Assembly (NCBI GenBank): GCA_965601825.1
Contig: OZ271839.1
Span: forward strand, 2,232,001 to 2,296,000
Direction of reading: 5' to 3'
From: HXMU1420-13 sp965601825
GTDB taxonomy: Bacteria; Bacteroidota; Rhodothermia; Balneolales; Balneolaceae
DNA length: 64,000 nucleotides
Under the pieces are notes generated by a model. The model searched no databases, was not told where the DNA came from, and was given only the letters and a program-made list of their open reading frames with translations. How positions within the stretch are numbered: the first letter of the stretch is position 1; every line of letters begins with the position of its first letter. The position numbers were made by a program, and so were the translations under genes. Shown here piece after piece: positions 53,577-62,499 of this stretch.

Positions 53577-54134
53577 TTAGTTCTTTACCTCGGTCAAAAC
53601 TGTTTTAGTAAAATCACTGAGTGTATAGTTCAAAGGATTATTAAGAATGTAATCTTCGATATGTTCCAATTCATTTTGGTCACGAACAACTCTATCATAG
53701 TATCCTCTCTGCCATGCAAACTTAGTATTGACGTGTTTTCTAATTCTAGCAGTGCAGCTAGCTTTGAAAGAGCGAATTAGTGCTGACAAATTCTTTGATT
53801 GTGGGCCAAATTTATTTTTATAAGTATCTCCCGGTTGGGGCGCATGGCTATGCGCCCTTACTTGGTTATCAATTAGTACAAGAGCATGAAAATGATCTGG
53901 CATAATGACGAATTCACCTAATATTAATTCGTCACGGATTTTCTCTGACTTAAGCCATTCATCCAATACTATTGTACCAATTTCACTCATGATAACTTCA
54001 GAATCACGAATTTCTCCGAAATAATTAACTCTATTATGAGTAACGCAAGTAACGAAATACATTCCTTCATTTGAGTAATCATATCCCTTCAATCGAAGAG
54101 AGTTTTTTCGGCGATATGAAAAAGCAGTGTCCAA
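53577..54134 (-). mobile_element. REP-associated tyrosine transposase (RAYT) gene within an operon
   Basis: A 185 aa RAYT-family protein of the Y1/HUH type: SLRLKGYDYSNEGMYFVTCVTHN near the start, then the HUH motif in IMPDHFHALVL. These proteins move or handle REP palindromes. It starts at TTG 54134. The frame has only 2-nt gaps to deoC upstream and to the ALDH gene downstream, so it sits like an ordinary operon gene and not as an insertion with ends. A perfect 8-bp palindrome lies inside its coding sequence. Confidence 0.82.
53838..53857. repeat. REP-like palindrome inside the RAYT gene
   Basis: GGGCGCAT-GGCT-ATGCGCCC, a perfect 8-bp stem with a 4-nt loop, within an AT-rich region. It is placed just after the HUH motif, in a part of the gene coding for RAHSHAPQPG. 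It is the size of a REP hairpin. I saw no second copy in the window. Confidence 0.6.
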
Positions 54135-54136
54135 AT

Positions 54137-55036
54137 CTAATCCACTGAAAAGTAATCGGCACTTTGATATTGGCCGGTTGATTGTTTTACGATTTGCATG
54201 AGTACATCATTTGCTAACGAACTGGCTCCAAATCGGAAATAGTCTTTATTTAACCAGGCAGCTCCTAATGTTTCTTTAACAAGAACTAAATATTGAATTG
54301 CTTGTTTTGCTGTTCTGATTCCGCCAGCAGGCTTCATCCCAATCATTTTGCCTGTTTTGTAATAATAGTCGCGAATGGCTTCCAACATTACCAATGTAAC
54401 GGGCTGTGTAGCTGCAGGACTAATTTTTCCGGTTGATGTTTTGATGAAGTCAGCGCCCGCTTCCATGGCTATATCACTGGCTTTTCGAACATTTTCATAA
54501 GTGTGAAGTTCACCAGTTTCTAAAATTACTTTCAAATGAGCTTTACCACAGGCATCCTTGATAGCTGCAATCTCGTCATAAACTTTCTGAAATTCACCGG
54601 ATAAAAAAGCACCTCTACTAATCACCATATCCACTTCATCTGCGCCTTCATCCACTGCAAACTTGGTATCATCAATTCGAACAGATAAGGGAGCCATTCC
54701 ACTTGGGAAAGCAGTAGCTACAGATGCTACATTAATACCACTTCCGCGGACATTCTCCTTGGCAACTTTAACCATTGTTGGATACACACAAACTGCAGCA
54801 ACAGTGGGTAATTCAGGCATAGGAGCATAAGGTAGCTTTGCTTTTTGACATAGTTGGATCACTTTTCCAACGGAATCTTTACCCTCCAAAGTGGTAAGAT
54901 CCATCATACTTAAAGCAAGTTTTAAAGCCTGCACTTTTGATTCCTTTTTGATGCTTCGCTTGTTTAAACGAGACACACGTTCTTCAACGGCAACGTGATC
55001 AATTGGCACAGTTACAGAAAAATCAGGATAGTTCAT
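54137..55036 (-). CDS. deoC: Deoxyribose-phosphate aldolase
   Basis: A 299 aa class I aldolase cleaving 2-deoxyribose-5-phosphate to glyceraldehyde-3-phosphate and acetaldehyde. The Schiff-base Lys is in the segment GADFIKTSTGK, and EVDMVISRGAFLSGE and KPAGGIRTAKQA are also present. It starts at ATG 55036 (MNYPDFSV); the frame reaches 55084, but that codon lies inside the -7 promoter box. It is about 40 residues longer than E. coli DeoC, at the N-terminus. It probably heads an operon with RAYT, ALDH and the ALDH fragment. Confidence 0.94.
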   Translation of the reverse strand: MNYPDFSVTVPIDHVAVEERVSRLNKRSIKKESKVQALKLALSMMDLTTLEGKDSVGKVIQLCQKAKLPYAPMPELPTVAAVCVYPTMVKVAKENVRGSGINVASVATAFPSGMAPLSVRIDDTKFAVDEGADEVDMVISRGAFLSGEFQKVYDEIAAIKDACGKAHLKVILETGELHTYENVRKASDIAMEAGADFIKTSTGKISPAATQPVTLVMLEAIRDYYYKTGKMIGMKPAGGIRTAKQAIQYLVLVKETLGAAWLNKDYFRFGASSLANDVLMQIVKQSTGQYQSADYFSVD

Positions 55037-55081
55037 TTTTATACTTAGGATGCTATAATTTGTCTTAAACAAAAGACGGCA

Positions 55082-55089
55082 CAAAGGTA
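55082..55089 (-). promoter_or_regulatory. -7 promoter box of the deoC operon
   Basis: TACCTTTG on the minus strand matches TAnnTTTG. No clear TTG lies at 19-21 nt. It overlaps the alternative start at 55084, supporting ATG 55036 as the real deoC start. Confidence 0.5.
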
Positions 55090-55140
55090 CGAAATATCAA
55101 GGAAAAGGGGTTACACCAGTTTTAATTGGATCGCATAAAA

Positions 55141-55172
55141 AAAGCTACACCGAATTGAATCAATGTAGCTTT
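55141..55172 (-). terminator. Intrinsic terminator after the chemoreceptor gene
   Basis: AAAGCTACA (55141-55149) pairs with TGTAGCTTT (55164-55172) with a 14-nt loop; on the minus strand it ends in a run of T. It lies between the MCP gene and the deoC promoter. Confidence 0.8.
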
Positions 55173-55214
55173 GAAAATGAGCTTAAAGCTGTAGTCACTT
55201 TCTTAAAAGAGTTA

Positions 55215-56813
55215 TTAGTACTCTAATAATTCCTCATGCTCAGGAAACTGGTCTTTACTTTCTTTCTTTTTGAATGAAAATCTGTCAAGAAGACTAACCG
55301 GCTTTTCTGAGAAGCTTTCCTGATGGTATCCACCACTGTGGGCACTAGAATTTGAATTATCCTTATTCACCAATTGAGATAAACTTTCAACAAGGTCCAG
55401 AAGTTCATCAGCCTGAGAAGACAATTCTTCGGCTGCACTTGCAGCTTCTTCAGATGATGAAGCATTACCCTGAACAACTCTGTCCATATCAGACATCGCT
55501 CTATTCATTTGATCTATACCGGTTGCTTGTTCTTGAGATGCAACAGATATCTCAGTAATGAGTGTGGTGATGTTATGAATCTTTTCATTTACAAGATCCA
55601 GACTCTCAGCAACAGAATTTGTTGCTTCAACTCCTCTTTCGGCACTTGATTGTGATTTAGAAATCAAGTCTGAGGTATTCTTCGCAGCTTCCGCACTTCT
55701 TTGTGCCAGATTCCTAACTTCCTCTGCCACAACTGCAAATCCCTTACCTGCTTCACCAGCACGAGCTGCTTCAACAGCTGCATTTAATGCCAGTAGATTT
55801 GTTTGGAATGCGATATCATCAATAGTCTTGATAATTTTAGAAGTCTCTGTTGAAGAATCCTGAATCTCGTTGATTACTGATTTCATGTTCACCATTTCCT
55901 GAACACTATTTGTAACCAGTTTTGTTGTCTCATTTACTTCATTTTCTGCAACAGATGAATTTTCACTGGTGGCTTTAATTTGAGATCCCATTTCTTCAAG
56001 AGAAGAAGATGTTTCTTCTAAGCGAGCTGCTTGTTCACTTGAACTTTCAGCTAATCCTTGTGCTGAACCTGACAATTGAGTGGATGCTGAATTTACTTGT
56101 TCAGAACCACCTCTTAAACGATCCGCAATTTTCTGGATGCTTGTGGTTAAAGTTCGGTTAGTAAAAAATGCTAAGCCAATGCCGGCAATAAGACCAAAAA
56201 TTACTATGGCAGTATTCGCATTACGTCGGTTCTTGCTACTTTTAGAAGCCTCCATTACAAGGCTAGTTGCATATTGTTTACCATCTTCAACAATGGCACT
56301 CAATTGAGTATTCGACTCATCATAGCTACCTGTACTCATAGAAGCTGTTAATGCCGCCATTTCCATAAGAATTGGGAAGTATTCAAAAGAATCGTCGATT
56401 ACCAAATCATAAGATTTCGATAATTCAATGAATTTCTCATGGTCTGTTTTCCATGCTTCTGCTGAAGTAACAAATTCGCTCCAAAGCTGAGATTGAGTTT
56501 CGGTTAAACTTAGTTCATCTACGATACTTTTAGCGGCTAGTAATTCTTGCCAATATCCATCTAACTCATTGTAGATAGTTTCCCTGTCTTCTAATTTTAG
56601 TTCTGTATTTAATAAGCTCTTCTCATTTCCTGTAATGTTCGACATTGCTACATCGATCGTTGAAATAGCCTGTTTTCTGGGAATGATGGTTTGATCGAAG
56701 CTGGATAAGATTTCGTCGCTTTTGATGCTTGAATATGTACCCATTCCACCAATCACTACCATGATTGCCAAAACAACAGAGAATGCCAGTGTAAGTCTTT
56801 TGTTGATAGTCAT
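55215..56813 (-). CDS. Methyl-accepting chemotaxis protein
   Basis: A 532 aa chemoreceptor. Membrane segment 1 is at about 8-26, the periplasmic ligand domain (four-helix-bundle type, about 30-195) follows, membrane segment 2 is near 200-216 (AIVIFGLIAGIGLAFF), then a HAMP-like stretch and the signalling bundle with the hairpin IDDIAFQTNLLALNAAVEAARAG. Two possible methylation helices flank it. The ligand is unknown. No other che gene is in the window, so it must use a kinase coded elsewhere. Confidence 0.9.
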   Translation of the reverse strand: MTINKRLTLAFSVVLAIMVVIGGMGTYSSIKSDEILSSFDQTIIPRKQAISTIDVAMSNITGNEKSLLNTELKLEDRETIYNELDGYWQELLAAKSIVDELSLTETQSQLWSEFVTSAEAWKTDHEKFIELSKSYDLVIDDSFEYFPILMEMAALTASMSTGSYDESNTQLSAIVEDGKQYATSLVMEASKSSKNRRNANTAIVIFGLIAGIGLAFFTNRTLTTSIQKIADRLRGGSEQVNSASTQLSGSAQGLAESSSEQAARLEETSSSLEEMGSQIKATSENSSVAENEVNETTKLVTNSVQEMVNMKSVINEIQDSSTETSKIIKTIDDIAFQTNLLALNAAVEAARAGEAGKGFAVVAEEVRNLAQRSAEAAKNTSDLISKSQSSAERGVEATNSVAESLDLVNEKIHNITTLITEISVASQEQATGIDQMNRAMSDMDRVVQGNASSSEEAASAAEELSSQADELLDLVESLSQLVNKDNSNSSAHSGGYHQESFSEKPVSLLDRFSFKKKESKDQFPEHEELLEY

Positions 56814-56988
56814 ACCTTAAATAATATTTTGCTGTGATTATTCTCTTATCGCAGGTTTTTGAGTTTTCTTAATAGTTATTTACACATAAAAAGTAGCTCT
56901 AGAACTATTCTAAGATATTTTCTTGCATAATTGATGAGATACTTAAACATTAAGAGTCAGCTTAATAGAAACTTACAGAGGTACAATT

Positions 56989-57408
56989 ATGGAAGGTGCA
57001 TCAATAAATTATTTTGCAGTAATAGCTGCGTCACTAATCGGCTTTATAGTTGGTTTTGTTTGGTATGGACCAATTTTTGGAAAGACCTGGATGACTGAAT
57101 CCGGAATGACTGAGGAAAAAATAAAAGAAGGGAACATGCCAAAGATCATGGGCTTATCACTTGTTTTCCAAATCATTATGGCCTTTTGTTTGGCTATGTT
57201 TTTCTTTGGAACTCCGGAAGGTGCAGCACAAATAACCGTTGGCAAAGCAACTTTTTATGGGTTTTTGACTGGTGCAGGTTGGATTCTTCCGGCCTTTGCA
57301 ATAAGTGGATTATTTGAACAACACAGTTGGAAATTAATCCTTATTCATGGTGGCTACTGGGTAATTGTTTTTACTCTGATGGGATTGGTTCTAGGTCTTT
57401 GGAGATAG
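56989..57408 (+). CDS. DUF1761-family membrane protein
   Basis: A 139 aa protein with four hydrophobic segments: FAVIAASLIGFIVGFVWYGPIFGKTW (the family's opening motif), then LSLVFQIIMAFCLAMFFFG, FLTGAGWILPAFAISGLF and LILIHGGYWVIVFTLMGLVLGL. This layout and the WYGPIFGK motif mark DUF1761. Function is unknown. It is isolated, between the divergent MCP gene and the heptad repeat. Confidence 0.8.
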   Translation: MEGASINYFAVIAASLIGFIVGFVWYGPIFGKTWMTESGMTEEKIKEGNMPKIMGLSLVFQIIMAFCLAMFFFGTPEGAAQITVGKATFYGFLTGAGWILPAFAISGLFEQHSWKLILIHGGYWVIVFTLMGLVLGLWR

Positions 57409-57413
57409 AATTA

Positions 57414-57472
57414 CAGTTATCAGGGTTCAGTGATCAGTGATCAGTGAGCAGTATACAGTATTCAGTTAACAG
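57414..57472 (+). repeat. Heptad repeat between DUF1761 and the M50-like gene
   Basis: Eight 7-nt units plus CAG: CAGTTAT, CAGGGTT, CAGTGAT, CAGTGAT, CAGTGAG, CAGTATA, CAGTATT, CAGTTAA. Each begins with CAG and drifts at the last four bases. It fills almost the whole gap between two convergent genes. Confidence 0.75.
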
Positions 57473-57475
57473 GTT

Positions 57476-58108
57476 TTAAGTATCAAGGCCGACTTTTTCG
57501 AGTTGGCTACTTAAATCAACCTTATCGTTTTTTTCTTTGATTAATTTGGGCCAGATAACTCCCAGAATTAAACAAATCAGGCCGACGATAAATAGGATCC
57601 ATGCGATGGTTCGATATTGTTCTAGCAAGCCAGTCATGGTTAGTAGATTGTAGTAGTCATGGGCTGATTTTGGCAGATTTCCGATTAGAGGAAGATCTCT
57701 ATACATAGCGTCTGCACAATATGCAGCAGTATCCATCCATGAAAATCCCAACCAGAAAAGAGAGAATTGAGCGACTTTTTTTTGAGTGTTCCACCAGGCA
57801 GAAGCGAATAAAAGAAAGGGAATAAGAAGTTGAAGTAAGCTTCCACCAAGAATTGTTAAGAAGTCCCAGCCAAAGAAACCAAAAAATGTATGACCTGCCT
57901 CATGAATTAAGAGCGTAACAGTATCTAGTATAAAGAAGAAGAATCCAAAGAAAACAGGGTAATCATAATTGACAGCCTGAAGAATATTTCTGGCAAGTGA
58001 CAAATAGAATTGATGAAAAACTATCCAACTTGGAAGAATCAAAAGAATAGAAAACCACCAAACTTTTAAAAATCTGACTACAGCTTCGCTATCTAGTTTA
58101 GTATTCAA
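57476..58108 (-). CDS. Membrane protein with a zinc-peptidase-like HEAGH motif
   Basis: A 210 aa integral membrane protein with five or six hydrophobic segments. One carries LLIHEAGHTFFGFFGWDFL, an HExxH-type metal motif inside a membrane helix, as in M50 and related intramembrane proteases. A second ligand may be the Asp in SWMDTAAYCADAM. No PDZ or cytoplasmic domain is fused. Substrate is unknown. It overlaps the GT2 gene start-stop by 4 nt, so they are co-translated. Confidence 0.6.
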   Translation of the reverse strand: MNTKLDSEAVVRFLKVWWFSILLILPSWIVFHQFYLSLARNILQAVNYDYPVFFGFFFFILDTVTLLIHEAGHTFFGFFGWDFLTILGGSLLQLLIPFLLFASAWWNTQKKVAQFSLFWLGFSWMDTAAYCADAMYRDLPLIGNLPKSAHDYYNLLTMTGLLEQYRTIAWILFIVGLICLILGVIWPKLIKEKNDKVDLSSQLEKVGLDT

Positions 58109-59112
58109 GGAAGCAAATCCCGATATGTTTTCTTTCCTCTTAAAAAGTAATGCCAGATTATTAACGTAGGTCTCAGAATTCCTTTCGATTTTTCTGGAGT
58201 TAGTTTCCTTTTTTTATGCATTAAAGAAAGTTTACTGTAGAAATGCAGATGTGCTTTTAAAATAGCAAATAGTTCACCTGGTCGCCCTGAAATTAAAGAT
58301 CTGAAAGCTGCAACCCCATCCAATATCAACCTTAATAAAATCTTATACCACAATTGAGAGGAGGGAAGGTTCTTCCATAACATAAAAAGGTTGTTTCGAA
58401 AATTGTAATACACCTTTCTGCTTGAACCCATAGGAAGTGATCCGCCTCCCAGATGATACACTGTACTTCCGGGAGTATAGAAAACCTTGTAACCTGAATT
58501 AATTGAACGCCAGCAGAGGTCAATTTCCTCCATGTGGAATTCAAAATCCTCATCAAATCCCGCAAGATTTTCAAAAACTTCTTTTCTGATTGCAAATGCC
58601 GCACCCGATGCCCAGGTTATTTCTCGTATTTCATCAAACTGGCCAACATCTTTTTCAACCGTATCCAAAACCCTGCCTTGACAGAATGGGTATCCTAAAG
58701 TATCTAAAAAACCACCTGCAGCTCCGGCATACTCAAAATATTCACGGTTTTCATAACTACGTAATTTGGGTTGCACGATGGCAATATTGTCATCCGATTC
58801 AAAAGTTTGGGAAATGGAATTAAGCCAATTGGGAGTTACTTCAACATCATTATTCAGAAATAGGAGGATTTCTTTTTCTGCAAATGGGGCAGCTTTATTG
58901 TTTCCACCTGTATACCCATAATTATCATCAAAAGCTGCAATTCGAACTTCTGGATACGTTTCTGAAAGCCATTCTTTAGTTCCGTCTGTTGAATTATTAT
59001 CTGCAATAATTATTTCAAAATCCGGATAGTTTGTCTTCACAACTGAAGGAAGAAATTTCTTGAGGTGATGAAGCCCATTCCAGGTTACAATTATAATGCT
59101 AAAGCTCTTCAA
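58105..59112 (-). CDS. Family 2 glycosyltransferase
   Basis: A 335 aa GT-A enzyme: IIIVTWNGLHHLKKFLPSV at the start, the DxD-like metal site NNDVEVTPNW, and the acceptor region with GFDEDFEFHMEEIDLCWR. This layout fits rhamnosyl/glycosyl transferases of surface polysaccharides. Three basic segments near the C-terminus (for example HKKRKLTPEK) may touch the membrane. In tandem with the HEAGH membrane protein. Sugar and acceptor are unknown. Confidence 0.85.
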   Translation of the reverse strand: MKSFSIIIVTWNGLHHLKKFLPSVVKTNYPDFEIIIADNNSTDGTKEWLSETYPEVRIAAFDDNYGYTGGNNKAAPFAEKEILLFLNNDVEVTPNWLNSISQTFESDDNIAIVQPKLRSYENREYFEYAGAAGGFLDTLGYPFCQGRVLDTVEKDVGQFDEIREITWASGAAFAIRKEVFENLAGFDEDFEFHMEEIDLCWRSINSGYKVFYTPGSTVYHLGGGSLPMGSSRKVYYNFRNNLFMLWKNLPSSQLWYKILLRLILDGVAAFRSLISGRPGELFAILKAHLHFYSKLSLMHKKRKLTPEKSKGILRPTLIIWHYFLRGKKTYRDLLP

Positions 59113-59115
59113 TGA

Positions 59116-59143
59116 AATGAAAAATGAAGATTGAACGTTGTCG
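59116..59143 (-). repeat. Short heptad repeat in the GT2 leader
   Basis: Four 7-nt units: AATGAAA, AATGAAG, ATTGAAC and GTTGTCG, just upstream of the GT2 start on the minus strand. It is weaker than the other three patches. Confidence 0.4.
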
Positions 59144-59217
59144 ATTTATGTAGGAGAAATCAACGAAAAGTCGTTTATTTCGCGCTACTTTGTTCGGCAT
59201 GATGATACCAAAATTGT

Positions 59218-59730
59218 ATGATCAAAATAGGTCTTATTTCTGATACCCATAATTACCTCGATCCTCAGGTCTTCGACTACTTTGAAGGATGTGATGAGAT
59301 TTGGCATGCCGGTGATTTCGGGACTATCAAAATTGCCAAAGAACTTGAGAAAATAGCTCCGGTTATCGGTGTATATGGAAATATCGATGGGAAAGATATT
59401 CGTGATGAATATCCTTTGCATCAACGATTTGAGAGAAATGGCATTGACTTTTGGATGACTCATATTGGTGGAATTCCCGGCAGATATTGTATTCCAATTC
59501 GGGATGAGATCGAAAAGAATACTCCCGATGTATTTATTTGCGGACATTCCCACATCTTGAAAATTGCAAGAGATCAGTCTTTAGAAAAGATGCTCTACGT
59601 CAACCCCGGAGCAGCCGGAAAACAAGGATTTCAGGAATACAGAACTGTAGTTCGCTTTGAGATTGATAATGGAAAAATCCAAAATGTTGAAGTAATCAAT
59701 CTTGGGACCATGCGAAAAGCACCAATCTAG
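59218..59730 (+). CDS. YfcE/MJ0936-type phosphodiesterase
   Basis: A 170 aa metallophosphoesterase: metal ligands in ISDTHNY, HAGDFGT, YGNIDGKD, WMTHIGG and CGHSHI. This set marks the small MJ0936/YfcE phosphodiesterases of unclear physiological substrate. Its 3' end overlaps the convergent crtI gene by 4 nt. Confidence 0.9.
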   Translation: MIKIGLISDTHNYLDPQVFDYFEGCDEIWHAGDFGTIKIAKELEKIAPVIGVYGNIDGKDIRDEYPLHQRFERNGIDFWMTHIGGIPGRYCIPIRDEIEKNTPDVFICGHSHILKIARDQSLEKMLYVNPGAAGKQGFQEYRTVVRFEIDNGKIQNVEVINLGTMRKAPI

Positions 59731-61199
59731 GTTTCGTATCTGTTAATTAACTCCACTGCATTCAAAGCTGACTGAACCACCAAAGGAATTCCACCTCCGG
59801 GATGAGTGGAACCTCCCACTAAATACAAACCATCGACACCGCGATATTTATTTCTTGGTCTGGCAAAAGCGGCGAACTTGTTATTTGAAGAAGTTCCGTA
59901 AATGCTTCCTTTGTTTGAAGCGTATTTATCATAGAAATCCTGTGGAGTAATGATTTCCTGATATTTTATGTGAGATTTTAGATTACTCAGACCTCTCTTT
60001 TCCAACGCTGTAATTACTTTTTGTGCATAATCCTCTGAATTTACCTCCCAATCGTAAGCATTGCTTAGGTATGGAGCATTTACCAAAATAAAGAGGTTTG
60101 ATCCGCCTTTTGGAGCATGTTCAGGATTAGACTGACTCGTATTTGCAATGTAAATAGTTGGGTCATCAGGCATCACTCTCTCACTAAAAATCTGATGGAA
60201 TTCCTTTTCATAATCAGAGGTGAAAAATAAATTGTGATGAACAAGTTGATCATATTGATGTTCAATCCCGAGTAACAATACAAAACCAGAGCAGGAGGGC
60301 TCAACATTCGCCGCTTTCTTCTTTTTCGAGTTAGAAGCGACATCATCACCTAATAGTTTTACTACTGTTTCTGTGGCATCGCTATTTGAGACAATAATAT
60401 CAGATTCAAAATTTTCACCATTTACGGTTATCCCTGATGCAATTTTCTTAGAAGTCCGAATTTGTGATACATCAGCATTGAAGTGAAATTTTACTCCATT
60501 TTTTTCGGCCTGACTTTGAAGATTTTCGGCTAGTTTATACAAACCTCCATCGATATAAAATCCGCCTTGATTGATCTCGACATGTGGAATCACATTCAAT
60601 GTAGCTGGTGCTAAAAATGGGGAAGAGCCATTATATGTAGTAAATCGCTTGAAGAATTTTCTTAGATAATCTGATTTAAACTTTGAGTTCACTCGATCAC
60701 TTACCGTTGAAAACGCATCAATACCGAAGAAAGAAAAAAGATCCAGATTTTTGAAGTCTCGTAATTCAAATAGCGGATTAAAGATAAATGCATCTGCTGT
60801 TTTGTTGTATATATCCTCAGCGTAGTTCAGAAAAGCTTTGTAGGCTTCTTCATCCTCAGGAGCAATTTTTCGTATTTCTGCAAGCGTTTTATCGTTATCT
60901 TCTTCACAATCAAAAATTGTCCCATCTTTATAAAAATATCTACAAATGGGAGAAAGGGGTCTAAGACTCAATTCATCCTCAAGGGAAGTGCCCATTTTTG
61001 AATACATTTTATCCAGAATGTATGGCATAGTGAAGAGGCTCGGACCGGTATCAAAACGAAAACCTTCTTGCTCGACTATATTCATTTTGCCACCAACACG
61101 GTCGTTCTTTTCAAAAACATGAACCTCGTGACCTTCAGCTGATAGTAAACCTGCAGTTGCGAGTCCGCCAATTCCTGCACCTATTATGGCAACCTTCAT
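59727..61199 (-). CDS. crtI: Phytoene desaturase-like FAD oxidoreductase
   Basis: A 490 aa CrtI-type flavoprotein. The FAD motif is in VAIIGAGIGGLATAGLLSAEG, then HVFEKNDRVGGKMN, and the C-terminal segment has YLVGGSTHPGGGIPLVVQSALNA. It desaturates phytoene in carotenoid synthesis; crtB at 2243-3217 is consistent. Some homologues are carotene ketolases or isomerases, so the exact step is open. It is not next to other carotenoid genes here. Confidence 0.9.
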   Translation of the reverse strand: MKVAIIGAGIGGLATAGLLSAEGHEVHVFEKNDRVGGKMNIVEQEGFRFDTGPSLFTMPYILDKMYSKMGTSLEDELSLRPLSPICRYFYKDGTIFDCEEDNDKTLAEIRKIAPEDEEAYKAFLNYAEDIYNKTADAFIFNPLFELRDFKNLDLFSFFGIDAFSTVSDRVNSKFKSDYLRKFFKRFTTYNGSSPFLAPATLNVIPHVEINQGGFYIDGGLYKLAENLQSQAEKNGVKFHFNADVSQIRTSKKIASGITVNGENFESDIIVSNSDATETVVKLLGDDVASNSKKKKAANVEPSCSGFVLLLGIEHQYDQLVHHNLFFTSDYEKEFHQIFSERVMPDDPTIYIANTSQSNPEHAPKGGSNLFILVNAPYLSNAYDWEVNSEDYAQKVITALEKRGLSNLKSHIKYQEIITPQDFYDKYASNKGSIYGTSSNNKFAAFARPRNKYRGVDGLYLVGGSTHPGGGIPLVVQSALNAVELINRYET

Positions 61200-61233
61200 T
61201 TATAGTCTTTGATTTGATTTGGTATCTTGAACG

Positions 61234-62415
61234 ATGATTTCGAAGCTTACTAACCCCGATGTTATTGAATTCATTCAAGAGAACCTAAATGAGGATCCAT
61301 CGGAGATTGCTTTAAAAGCTAATAAGTTTCCTGAACTTCCCATTCGTGAAATAGCATCACAAATTGCATCTCGACAAAAAGGACGAAAAAAGTTACCTGA
61401 ATGGTTCGAAAGAGAGCGATTGATTTTCCCACCAAAGGAGAATTTAGAGCAGGCATCATCTCAAGAATCGGCTGAGTTTAAAGCGTCAATTTATTTGGGA
61501 GACACTTTACTTGATTTGACAGGGGGTACCGGTATAGACGCCTATTATTTAGCTAATAATTTCAAGAATTGCATGTATGTAGAGCCTGATCAACAGCTAT
61601 GCGAGATAGCAACTCATAACTTTGATGTATTAAAATCATCAATAAAAGTATACTGTTCTTCGGCTGAAGCGTTTCTATCAGAGACTTCAGATACTTTTGA
61701 CTTGATATATGTAGATCCATCCAGAAGAAGTGATACAAAACAACGGTTAGTGCAGATTGAAGATTATCAGCCGAATGTAATTGCACTGATGCCTGAACTT
61801 TTAAAAAAATCGAATCGAGTTCTGGTCAAGGTTTCTCCAATGATTGATATCAAGCAATCAATCAAACAATTACAACATGCTGTAAGAGTGATTTGTCTAG
61901 CCATTAAAAATGAAATGAAAGAGGTGCTTTTTGAACTTGGCGCAAACGGTGGGTTAAGTCCTATTATTGAAACAGTTAATTTAGATGCGAAAACAAAAAG
62001 ATTTACAGCAACTTTTGATGAAGAGAATAAAGCTTCGTTTGAAATAAGTGAACCTAAGAGATATATCTATGAACCAAATTCTGCGATTCGAAAAGCAGGT
62101 TTTTTTAAGCTGATTGGGGAGAAATTTCAAATAGAGAAGCTAGATACTAATACACACTTGTACTCATCAGAAACGCTTCTTAATGATTTCCCTGGCAAAA
62201 CTTTTAAACTTCAGGAGATGATTAAGCCTGATAAAAAAATGATCAGAAAAAATGTTTCTAACGGGATTATAAATGTGATTTCAAAAAATTATCCGTTGAG
62301 TGCTAACGAAATTAAAAAGCGATATAAGTTGAAGGATGGGGGGGATCAGTTTCTAATTTTCTGTAAAGTCGAAGAACTAGGGAATGTGTGTTTGAAATGT
62401 GATCCTATAAGTTAA
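61234..62415 (+). CDS. THUMP-like domain methyltransferase-like protein
   Basis: A 393 aa protein. After an N-terminal helical part (1-85) comes an SAM-dependent methyltransferase fold: LLDLTGGTGIDAYYLANN (SAM motif I), MYVEPDQQ, and FDLIYVDPSRRSD (motif IV-like DPsRR). The C-terminal part (about 290-393) has the THUMP-like pattern of this family. Members are thought to act on RNA or other nucleic acid substrates, but I cannot name the target. Starts at ATG 61234 right after a possible TATCTTGA box. Confidence 0.78.
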   Translation: MISKLTNPDVIEFIQENLNEDPSEIALKANKFPELPIREIASQIASRQKGRKKLPEWFERERLIFPPKENLEQASSQESAEFKASIYLGDTLLDLTGGTGIDAYYLANNFKNCMYVEPDQQLCEIATHNFDVLKSSIKVYCSSAEAFLSETSDTFDLIYVDPSRRSDTKQRLVQIEDYQPNVIALMPELLKKSNRVLVKVSPMIDIKQSIKQLQHAVRVICLAIKNEMKEVLFELGANGGLSPIIETVNLDAKTKRFTATFDEENKASFEISEPKRYIYEPNSAIRKAGFFKLIGEKFQIEKLDTNTHLYSSETLLNDFPGKTFKLQEMIKPDKKMIRKNVSNGIINVISKNYPLSANEIKKRYKLKDGGDQFLIFCKVEELGNVCLKCDPIS

Positions 62416-62499
62416 TGGCGTACATCGATTTCTAACTTTACTGTTTAACTAGAAAGAGGTTAATTCGGGAATTAACTGTTAACAATAGTTGGGGAAAAT

